This document shows, one piece after another, positions 1-4,742 of a DNA stretch of 7,977 nt. The stretch is from Candidatus Bathyarchaeota archaeon (GTDB taxonomy: Archaea > Thermoproteota > Bathyarchaeia > TCS64). The stretch's first letter is position 1; each line of letters begins with the position of its first letter. The notes beneath the pieces are model-generated. The model was not told the origin of the DNA and made no database searches. It saw only the letters and a program-made list of their open reading frames with translations. The DNA is taken from contig DUKA01000060.1 in the NCBI GenBank assembly GCA_013329615.1, forward strand, positions 1-7,977. Reading direction: 5' to 3'. The translations under genes were made by a program, and so were the position numbers.

Positions 1-162
1 ACACTCGTCGACTATCTCTACGTCGACGCCGCGAACCAGAACCCCTTCCGCCGCGTCAAGCCAGCAAACTATCAGGGAGGGAAGGCCGATCTGGAGAAAT
101 ACGCGGCGCTCGCCAGGACGGCGGCCGCGACCGTCCTCTCTCCCTTCACAGGAGAAGACTAG
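1..162 (+). CDS. C-terminal fragment of an unidentified protein (5' end outside window)
   Basis: Frame 1 is open from the first base to a TAG at 160-162 and encodes the last 53 residues of a protein. The fragment begins TLVDYLYVDAANQNPFRRVK and ends with an alanine-rich segment (about residues 31-47 of the fragment) that looks like a terminal amphipathic helix, then SPFTGED. Codon use, with C or G in third positions, matches the neighbouring genes, so I take it as real coding sequence. No catalytic motif is visible and I do not recognise the family; a C-terminal helix of a metallopeptidase-type protein is only a guess. Its stop overlaps the stop of the convergent M55 gene through the palindrome CTAG. 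Confidence 0.6.
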   Translation, partial: TLVDYLYVDAANQNPFRRVKPANYQGGKADLEKYAALARTAAATVLSPFTGED

Positions 163-968
163 ATGACGAAGTCCGAGACGCGTTCACGAACCTGCAGCGT
201 CGTAAGCGGACCGATCTTGTCGACGCCCGGCGCCTTGGCCGCCAGCTCTGCGTACTTCTCCTCAATGTACTCGACCTTGAAGTAGTAGGGTTTCTCGAAT
301 GTGGGTTGCTTTATTTGCCCAATCTTCTTCATGGCAGTCTTCGCGTTCTCCCTGATCGCGTCCTGCGCCTTCTTCGGGGCGAGGGAGGTCGCCTTCCTCA
401 CGGTGAGAGCGCCGAGGCTGAACTTCTCCTCGAGCCCCCACTTAACGGTGACGCCCTGTATGCGCGGAATAAATCCCCTCGCCTCCCAGACCGCCTCCTC
501 GTCGCCACTCACGAAGACCGTAGGCACGCCTACGTTGGCGAACGCCGCTATGTTCAACCCGATCTCGCCAATCCGGGTGTTGTTAAGCCAGACGTTCTTG
601 ACGAAAGGCGTGAACGAGTGCGAAAGCACACCCTTCTCGGACCCAGCCATGGAATGCAGGCCGAGGAGAAACATGGCGTTGAATGATTTATCGAAGCCGA
701 CGGGCCCGCCGTCGCTCGCGTGCATCACCAGCTTGCACTCGGGGTGTAGAAGCTCCACATCTATGCCGCCGGGGAAGGAACCGTGACCCGGCCAGGCGTA
801 CACCTCTTTCGCGCCGCCCTCGAGGACGCCCTCCACGAGCGCGTTCAACTCGAGCGTCGCGAGTCTCACCGCCTGAGCGTAATATTTCCCGTCCTCGCAG
901 CACTGTTCCTTGAAGTCGACGACTCCGGTTACGCCCTCGATGTCACAGACGATGTAGACTTTAGACAC
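159..968 (-). CDS. M55-family D-aminopeptidase (DppA-like)
   Basis: The protein has 269 residues, close to the usual DppA length of about 275. The family consists of zinc-dependent aminopeptidases that release N-terminal D-amino acids, and the Bacillus DppA forms a decamer. The expected metal ligands are present in order: D9 and E11 in VCDIEG, H62 in PGHGS, H105 in GLHSMAG and E135 in IGEIGLN. H117 in LSHSF matches the catalytic histidine. The GTG start at 966-968 puts the first ligand at residue 9, as in DppA, and no other start fits. There is no signal peptide, so it is probably cytoplasmic. It is divergent from an M23-like gene and convergent with the partial gene at 1-162. A likely role is recycling of D-amino-acid peptides; the actual substrate in an archaeon is unknown. 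The family call is strong and the substrate is inference. Confidence 0.92.
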   Translation of the reverse strand: MSKVYIVCDIEGVTGVVDFKEQCCEDGKYYAQAVRLATLELNALVEGVLEGGAKEVYAWPGHGSFPGGIDVELLHPECKLVMHASDGGPVGFDKSFNAMFLLGLHSMAGSEKGVLSHSFTPFVKNVWLNNTRIGEIGLNIAAFANVGVPTVFVSGDEEAVWEARGFIPRIQGVTVKWGLEEKFSLGALTVRKATSLAPKKAQDAIRENAKTAMKKIGQIKQPTFEKPYYFKVEYIEEKYAELAAKAPGVDKIGPLTTLQVRERVSDFVI

Positions 969-999
969 GGATGACCAGCACCCGTTCGATCATCCGTGT
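965..999. repeat. 10-bp perfect inverted repeat over the M55 start codon
   Basis: ACACGGATGA at 965-974 is the exact reverse complement of TCATCCGTGT at 990-999, with a 15-bp spacer. Arm centres are 25 bp apart. The left arm contains the M55 GTG start codon (966-968) and the right arm abuts the TATA-like element at 999-1010. If M55 transcription starts about 26 bp from that TATA, only one arm is transcribed, which favours a DNA operator. A longer transcript would instead bury the start codon in a 10-bp stem. Confidence 0.75.
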
Positions 1000-1010
1000 A
1001 TAACTATAAG
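999..1010. promoter_or_regulatory. TATA-like element shared by divergent M55 and M23-like genes
   Basis: TATAACTATAAG reads as an AT-rich TATA-like box on the plus strand and as CTTATAGTTATA on the minus strand. A TATA-to-start distance of about 26 bp predicts transcription starts near 979 for the minus-strand M55 gene and near 1030 for the plus-strand M23-like gene, giving leaders of roughly 10 and 25 nt. It is the only good TATA candidate in the 86-bp gap. Whether one box serves both genes or two overlapping boxes exist cannot be decided from sequence. Confidence 0.5.
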
Positions 1011-1054
1011 AGTCCTGACATGTTTCCCATAGATACGTACAGAACTTGGGGGCA

Positions 1055-1927
1055 ATGATGCCGGTAGCTGTCTCGGGTGGGGTGGCGTTGCATTGCCCCG
1101 ACGACGGCAGATACGCCTTCTTCAACAGCCCATATCCGGCGCATCGCCTCATGACGGGGCTCGACATCTATCCAAACACAGAAAACAACTCGTCCTTCCC
1201 ATCTCCCGTCTCCGGGGCAATATTACAGGTACGACAAGTCAAGGCGCCAAGAGGGCACGGCTTCGAGGCCCCCGAACAAGACGTAGTGACGATAATCGGT
1301 AGCGGGCAATCTCCGGGGGTTGTTGTGAAGCTCCTCCATGTCGACACGAGAGTCGAAGTGGGGGACGAAATATGCGTTGGTGAGCCTCTCGGTCCCTTGG
1401 TAAGGTCTGGTTACTTCGGCTACCACACGCCACTACACGCCCACATCGAGGTACGCCCAGCCGACGACCCCATCCGAGTCCGTGGCGCTCACACGATGAA
1501 TAGTCTGCTCGATCTCGAAGGGCTTGAGGCTACAGAAGAGCTAACAGGCACGGTGCTACTAACTCGGAAAGGTTTCGCCCAGATCAGACCCATTGGAACT
1601 CCCCGCGTCGTTGTTGATGTTGGTGGAAGCCCGGGCATAATTGACGGTGGCATACCCCTGTACGGGTGGTTTGGGACCCACACACAAAATGCGAAACCCG
1701 GCACTTCTGTAAGACTCCTCGGCAAAGAAATTGGCATAGTCAGAAAGGTTGGACCGCACACATGTATAGCTGACTGCACTAAATTCAACGCCCACCTCGG
1801 TGAAATCCCCGTAGACATGTTTTTCGTCCTAACCCCGATGCAACAGACCGTGGTCGCCGTGACCTCGAAGAAACGCGGCGAACTCGACCTCAACGCTGGC
1901 AACGAGGTCTCGGTTACCGTCTCGTAG
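1055..1927 (+). CDS. M23 peptidase-like (LytM/lysostaphin-fold) protein with extra C-terminal domain
   Basis: Numbering is from the ATG at 1055 (290 residues); an in-frame TTG at 1046 and a second ATG at 1058 are alternatives, and no convincing Shine-Dalgarno decides. Residues about 45-135 match the M23 barrel pattern: a PVSGAIL strand (like the family's APADG), LLHVD with H95 (like YxHL), a VEVGDEICVGEPLG turn, then FGYHTPLHAHIEV with the HxH motif at H128 and H130. The upstream HxxxD motif appears as MTGLDI, with D37 present but M33 in the histidine position; H30 lies three residues earlier. Activity is therefore uncertain. Residues about 150-290 form a second, strand-rich domain that I do not recognise. 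No signal peptide or membrane segment is seen, which is odd for a cell-wall-type endopeptidase. A lipoyl-like sandwich barrel without peptidase activity is the main alternative. Confidence 0.7.
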   Translation: MMPVAVSGGVALHCPDDGRYAFFNSPYPAHRLMTGLDIYPNTENNSSFPSPVSGAILQVRQVKAPRGHGFEAPEQDVVTIIGSGQSPGVVVKLLHVDTRVEVGDEICVGEPLGPLVRSGYFGYHTPLHAHIEVRPADDPIRVRGAHTMNSLLDLEGLEATEELTGTVLLTRKGFAQIRPIGTPRVVVDVGGSPGIIDGGIPLYGWFGTHTQNAKPGTSVRLLGKEIGIVRKVGPHTCIADCTKFNAHLGEIPVDMFFVLTPMQQTVVAVTSKKRGELDLNAGNEVSVTVS

Positions 1928-1929
1928 CC

Positions 1930-1936
1930 ATTTTTC
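1930..1936 (+). terminator. Possible T-tract terminator of the M23-like gene
   Basis: A run of five T at 1931-1935 follows the stop codon at 1925-1927 by a few bases. Archaeal termination often occurs at short T tracts without a hairpin. The tract is short and the call is weak. Confidence 0.25.
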
Positions 1937-1940
1937 TCCA

Positions 1941-1951
1941 ATAAATATAAG
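1941..1951 (+). promoter_or_regulatory. TATA-like promoter of pfdB
   Basis: ATAAATATAAG lies with its centre about 38 bp upstream of the pfdB ATG, predicting a start site near 1972 and a leader of about 12 nt. The GGAGG at 1957-1961 is 22 nt from the ATG and would lie upstream of the predicted start site, so it is probably not a functional Shine-Dalgarno. Confidence 0.5.
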
Positions 1952-1983
1952 GGCTAGGAGGCAACCTACACAGACGAATCCAG

Positions 1984-2346
1984 ATGTCTGACCTCAGTCA
2001 GCTTCCCCCGAATGTTCAGGAGAGGATAGCTCGCCTCCAACAGCTACAGAACACCATGCAGCAGCTCCTCGCCCAGAAGCAGAGGCTCGAGGCCGATAAA
2101 GCCGAGACCGAGCGGGCGATCACAACCCTCGGGGAGACTTCTGAGGGCGCCAAGGTTTACAAATCCGTCGGCGCCGTCCTCGTCGAGAAGGAAAAGGCAG
2201 CCGTGGTCAAGGAACTCACAGACAGGAAGGACTTCCTAGAGATGAGGGAGAAGGTCCTAGAGAAGCAGGAAGAGAAGACGAAGGAGAAGCTCCAGGGTCT
2301 ACAGGAGACGCTCCAGAAGGAGCTCGGTCTCCCCCAGCAGGGTTAA
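1984..2346 (+). CDS. pfdB: Prefoldin subunit beta
   Basis: The protein has 120 residues, the normal size for archaeal prefoldin beta. Prefoldin is a cytoplasmic hexamer (two alpha, four beta) that holds unfolded proteins in a jellyfish-like coiled-coil cavity and passes them to the thermosome. Residues about 8-45 form a heptad-rich N-terminal helix, the middle carries the family hallmark VYKSVGAVLVEK (about residues 58-69) in the beta-hairpin region, and residues about 75-115 form the charged C-terminal coiled coil. The ATG start matches the usual family start just before the first helix. The gene has its own TATA-like element and ends in a TAA that overlaps the stop of the convergent PAC2 gene by four bases (TTAA). 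Confidence 0.95.
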   Translation: MSDLSQLPPNVQERIARLQQLQNTMQQLLAQKQRLEADKAETERAITTLGETSEGAKVYKSVGAVLVEKEKAAVVKELTDRKDFLEMREKVLEKQEEKTKEKLQGLQETLQKELGLPQQG

Positions 2347-3047
2347 TCCCTCTTAAACATCTTACCGAGTCCAGTCTGCTTTTGCTCCACCGCCTTCTTC
2401 TGCGCATCATCCGATGCTCTCAGCGGCGACGAGTCGACGCCGAGTTTGAACATCTTGTTCAATACGTCTATTGCCTCGGCCGAGCCGGCGTAGTCGATGC
2501 TCGTCAGCTTGTTTGTCGGTATGAATAGGCAGGCGTATGGGTATCCCTTATCGACACACTCTTCGAGGACGCACGAGCTTACCCCCGAGAGCGCACCTTC
2601 CCTGAGGGCGGGATAGCCGTGTTTGGTCAGATCGATCTTATTTGCATATATGAGTGCCTTTATCTCGGGTGAGACCGCGCTGAACGGCAGCCCGTCGAGC
2701 GAATATACCTCCTGAACTCCCCTCGCCTTCAGCCACTTCAACAGCGCCTCGGCGATGGGCCAGCACCCCTCCGCGGGCACGAGGCTCTCGGTGATCACGA
2801 AAAGTATCTTCTCCGCCTCATCGAGATGGACCCTGAACGACTGCATAGGGACGCCGTTTGTTATGAGCGTCATGGGGGGTATGTGGTTTGATTTTATCCA
2901 CGCCACCTGCTGAAACCCTTTCGACCGCACTATAAACATCGTCGCCGTGTTGCCGATGAACCCCGCCCCGGCGAAGCCCAGCAGCGCCCTGTATTCTCCC
3001 TTCGGTATCGGTTTAAGCTCCCTGATCTCGACCGAGTTATCAGACAT
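2343..3047 (-). CDS. PAC2-family protein (proteasome assembly chaperone-like)
   Basis: The protein has 234 residues. The PAC2 fold is indicated by GFAGAGFIGN at residues 24-33 (the family's G-F-x-G-x-G-x-x-G-N/S loop), the ITESLVPAEG segment at about 85-94, and an EVYSLDGLP strand and turn at about 113-121. Archaeal members such as PbaA and PbaB are homologues of eukaryotic proteasome assembly chaperones PAC1/PAC2, and PbaB can assist alpha-ring assembly. The C-terminus is a lysine-rich tail ending KMFKRD, without the hydrophobic-Tyr-X ending that docks proteasome activators, so direct pocket binding is not supported. The ATG start at 3047 is about 26 bp from a TTTAAA box, suggesting a leaderless mRNA. 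It converges on prefoldin beta, another folding factor. The proteasome role is inferred from family only. Confidence 0.85.
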   Translation of the reverse strand: MSDNSVEIRELKPIPKGEYRALLGFAGAGFIGNTATMFIVRSKGFQQVAWIKSNHIPPMTLITNGVPMQSFRVHLDEAEKILFVITESLVPAEGCWPIAEALLKWLKARGVQEVYSLDGLPFSAVSPEIKALIYANKIDLTKHGYPALREGALSGVSSCVLEECVDKGYPYACLFIPTNKLTSIDYAGSAEAIDVLNKMFKLGVDSSPLRASDDAQKKAVEQKQTGLGKMFKRD

Positions 3048-3070
3048 GGGGTGTTGTATGTCGCATCGTG

Positions 3071-3076
3071 TTTAAA
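3071..3076 (-). promoter_or_regulatory. TATA-like box of the PAC2 gene
   Basis: TTTAAA is centred about 26 bp upstream of the ATG at 3047, so the predicted transcription start coincides with the A of the start codon, a leaderless arrangement common in archaea. There is no Shine-Dalgarno before this ATG, which agrees. Confidence 0.55.
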
Positions 3077-3081
3077 TCGTC

Positions 3082-3094
3082 TCGGTTACACCGA
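3082..3094. repeat. Short dyad TCGGT-TAC-ACCGA upstream of PAC2
   Basis: Five-base arms separated by three bases lie just upstream of the PAC2 TATA-like box and about 30 bp past the stop of the BlaI-type gene on the same strand. It could be a small operator or a weak hairpin. No T tract follows it, so it does not look like a classical terminator. Confidence 0.35.
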
Positions 3095-3121
3095 TTCGAA
3101 GAAAGGGCACACATTCAGGGT

Positions 3122-3544
3122 CTACTGCTGTTTTTTTAGACTCTTACGCATCTCCTCGATCTTGCCCTTGTTTTCGAGACCGAGCTCATTAACAAGATAA
3201 TAAATTGTTGTCTCCTCGAAGGTCTCCAGGAGTCCCTTGAAGACGTCTCTAACTACTGCGTTTTCGAACTCAGCCTTAGTTAGCGCGGGGTAATACTCGT
3301 ACCTCAGGGAGTAGGTCGTGAGCAGCTTCCTCTTCACGAGCCCCTTCTTGTGCAGCCTATCGAGTATAGTCGCGACTGTTGTGACGGCTACTTTTCTCTC
3401 CTTGTTGACGCGTGTGTGGATGGTTTTCACATCTCCCTTTTCGAGCTGCCACGTCGCCTCCATCACCGCCGCCTCTAGGTCACCCAAGACCTTGCGAATG
3501 TCCTTCTTGTATGGCTGAAAGTCGATCCAGCGACTGTTTTCCAT
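3122..3544 (-). CDS. BlaI/MecI/CopY-family winged-helix transcriptional repressor
   Basis: From the ATG at 3542-3544 the protein has 140 residues, typical of BlaI/MecI (about 120-150); a TTG directly before it could add one residue. The first helix contains LGDLEAAVMEATWQLEKGDV (about 20-39), matching the BlaI LGxLExxVMxxLW signature. The recognition region TTVATILDRLHKKGLVKR (about 55-72) is followed by a wing ending YEYYPALTKAEF, as in the family. The C-terminal part is helical and probably dimerises. Family members are dimeric repressors of beta-lactam resistance or copper export genes, usually released by BlaR1 proteolysis; no BlaR1-like gene is in view. It is divergent from the DHH phosphoesterase gene, and a dyad between their TATA boxes is the obvious candidate operator. 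Its signal and targets are unknown. Confidence 0.9.
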   Translation of the reverse strand: MENSRWIDFQPYKKDIRKVLGDLEAAVMEATWQLEKGDVKTIHTRVNKERKVAVTTVATILDRLHKKGLVKRKLLTTYSLRYEYYPALTKAEFENAVVRDVFKGLLETFEETTIYYLVNELGLENKGKIEEMRKSLKKQQ

Positions 3545-3569
3545 CAATCCGGGTGCCCCAGTATTTACA

Positions 3570-3577
3570 TTAAATAT
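3570..3577 (-). promoter_or_regulatory. TATA-like box of the BlaI-family gene
   Basis: On the minus strand this reads ATATTTAA, centred about 26 bp from position 3547. That predicts a start site within a few bases of the ATG at 3544, so the mRNA is probably leaderless. This supports the ATG or the adjacent TTG as the true start. Confidence 0.55.
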
Positions 3578-3585
3578 TCTTCTGA

Positions 3586-3604
3586 TAACTACTGTAATTA
3601 GTTA
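3586..3604. promoter_or_regulatory. Candidate operator dyad between divergent BlaI-type and DHH genes
   Basis: TAACTACTGTAATTAGTTA has perfect six-base arms (TAACTA and TAGTTA) around a seven-base centre. It sits between the minus-strand TATA box (3570-3577) and the plus-strand TATA box (3609-3615), where a bound dimer could affect both promoters. BlaI-family repressors bind dyads of similar size and usually autoregulate. Assignment to this repressor is inference. Confidence 0.6.
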
Positions 3605-3608
3605 AGAG

Positions 3609-3615
3609 TATAAAA
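3609..3615 (+). promoter_or_regulatory. TATA-like box of the DHH gene
   Basis: TATAAAA is the best TATA match in the plus-strand direction. It predicts a start site near 3638 and a leader of about 28 nt before the GTG at 3666. That leader would contain the dyad at 3641-3657. Confidence 0.5.
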
Positions 3616-3640
3616 CAGTTTACACAAAATCGGCATCTTC

Positions 3641-3657
3641 AACGTAGTTTATACGTT
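3641..3657. repeat. Dyad AACGTA-N5-TACGTT in the DHH gene leader
   Basis: Six-base perfect arms AACGTA (3641-3646) and TACGTT (3652-3657) surround GTTTA. A further ATACGT copy at 3662-3667 runs into the GTG start and is a direct repeat of the one at 3651-3656. The site lies at or just after the predicted transcription start, a position suited to a repressor or to a small leader hairpin. Confidence 0.5.
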
Positions 3658-3665
3658 TTTAATAC

Positions 3666-4688
3666 GTGGGAAATACCATCATCAAGGGGCCAGGCGACAT
3701 GGACGTTTCAGCGCTTCGAGATCATCTCAGGGGGAAGATTTCAATTATCTGTCATCATAACGCGGATCCCGATGCAATCGGTGCTGCGTACGCCCTAGCG
3801 CGTTTGATAAAACTCATCGACCCAAAAGCGGCCACGGAGATCATCTACCCTGACACCGCCTCCCAGTTATCGGAAAAGATCATCAGCCGATACAACATCG
3901 AGGCCTCGAACAAACCAAAGATAGTGGGCGTGGACGCCATCATAGTGGTAGACACGGGCAGTTTAATTCAACTCGAATCCATGCGACCCCTAGTCGAGGA
4001 TGCGAATGTGCGCATCTTCATCGATCACCATGGGAGAGACCCCGAGATAGAGCGACTCGCCACAATCTACATCTCAGACGAGGATGCGATCGCCACATGC
4101 GAGATAGTGGCCGACATATGGAGAGACGCCGGTCTTGAACCGCCGAAGGAAGTCGCCGAGATCCTGCTCTTGGGGATGGTCTTCGATTCCAAACACTTCG
4201 GACTCGGGACACCTAGATTGTTCAGGGCCGCTGCCCGTCTCATGGATCTCGGCGCGACGCTAAACGGGGCGCGTGAACTGCTTCAATCTTCCATGGATGC
4301 CTCTGAGAGGATAGCTCGTCTAAAATCGGCTCAAAGGTTAAACATCTACCGCGCCGGCCCATGGCTAATCGCCACGTCGAATCTCAGTTCATTCCAGGCG
4401 TCAGCTGCGAGGGGGGTAATCGGCTTGGGCGCGGACGTCGCCATACTCGCCGGTAACGACAAGGAGATCCTCAAGGCCAGCCTCAGATCCACCGAGGACT
4501 TCTACGCGAAAACCGGCATCCATCTTGGTGATGACGTGACGAAGCCTCTGGGTGACCTTTTTGGTGGTGCTGGTGGTGGGCACCCCACGGCGGCGGGCGT
4601 GAACGGCGTCGGCGACTCGGAGAAGTTTCTGGCGAAATCTGTAGAGTACCTTACGAAGAAGATCGGTGAAAAGAGCCAGATATTATAG
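3666..4688 (+). CDS. DHH/DHHA1-family phosphoesterase (NrnA/RecJ-like)
   Basis: The protein has 340 residues, near NrnA size and without PAS, GGDEF or membrane segments. DHH motif I is HHNADPDAIG with H30, D34 and D36; motif II is VVDTG with D96; the signature is D120-H121-H122; motif IV is FDSKHF with D174. These would bind two manganese ions. The C-terminal DHHA1 domain carries the glycine-rich GGAGGGHPTAAG with H306, which binds the nucleic acid or nucleotide substrate. Family members hydrolyse phosphodiester or phosphomonoester bonds in nanoRNA, pAp, cyclic-dinucleotide products or single-stranded DNA; the substrate here cannot be chosen from sequence. GTG at 3666 is used; an ATG at 3699 (residue 12) still precedes motif I and is possible. 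It is divergent from the BlaI-type repressor gene, which may control it. Confidence 0.92.
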   Translation: MGNTIIKGPGDMDVSALRDHLRGKISIICHHNADPDAIGAAYALARLIKLIDPKAATEIIYPDTASQLSEKIISRYNIEASNKPKIVGVDAIIVVDTGSLIQLESMRPLVEDANVRIFIDHHGRDPEIERLATIYISDEDAIATCEIVADIWRDAGLEPPKEVAEILLLGMVFDSKHFGLGTPRLFRAAARLMDLGATLNGARELLQSSMDASERIARLKSAQRLNIYRAGPWLIATSNLSSFQASAARGVIGLGADVAILAGNDKEILKASLRSTEDFYAKTGIHLGDDVTKPLGDLFGGAGGGHPTAAGVNGVGDSEKFLAKSVEYLTKKIGEKSQIL

Positions 4689-4696
4689 GTGTAACT

Positions 4697-4707
4697 ATTA
4701 TATTTTA
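4697..4707 (+). promoter_or_regulatory. Possible TATA-like promoter of the ECF operon
   Basis: ATTATATTTTA in the 54-bp gap after the DHH gene predicts a start site near 4728, just before the GGAGG at 4732. The ECF genes could therefore have their own promoter, or be read through from the DHH gene. Confidence 0.4.
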
Positions 4708-4731
4708 GGTGCCGGATATCAGAGAAGATTC

Positions 4732-4736
4732 GGAGG
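4732..4736 (+). promoter_or_regulatory. Shine-Dalgarno GGAGG that fixes the TTG start of the ECF ATPase
   Basis: GGAGG lies six bases before TTG at 4743. The following codons, GDISVEGLTYTYP, match the normal N-terminus of an ECF ATPase, so the rare TTG start is well supported. Confidence 0.7.
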
Positions 4737-4742
4737 CTTCCC

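Noticed and set aside
301..786. Plus-strand open frame of 161 codons opposite the M55 gene
   Set aside because: It lies entirely within a gene with all family motifs, and its translation shows no recognisable domain; it is an antisense shadow.
1489..1941. Minus-strand open frame opposite the C-terminal half of the M23-like gene
   Set aside because: The plus-strand frame is continuous through a recognisable M23-like domain. The antisense product is serine- and proline-rich without features.
1957..1961. GGAGG as the pfdB ribosome binding site
   Set aside because: It is 22 nt from the ATG and upstream of the start site predicted from the TATA-like box.
3082..3094. TCGGT-TAC-ACCGA as a terminator of the BlaI-type gene
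   Set aside because: No T tract follows the stem on the minus strand and the stem is only five pairs, so it is listed only as a dyad.
4689..4742. Possible riboswitch before the ECF operon
   Set aside because: The gap is only 54 bp, with a TATA-like element and a Shine-Dalgarno; there is no space or stem pattern for a known riboswitch.
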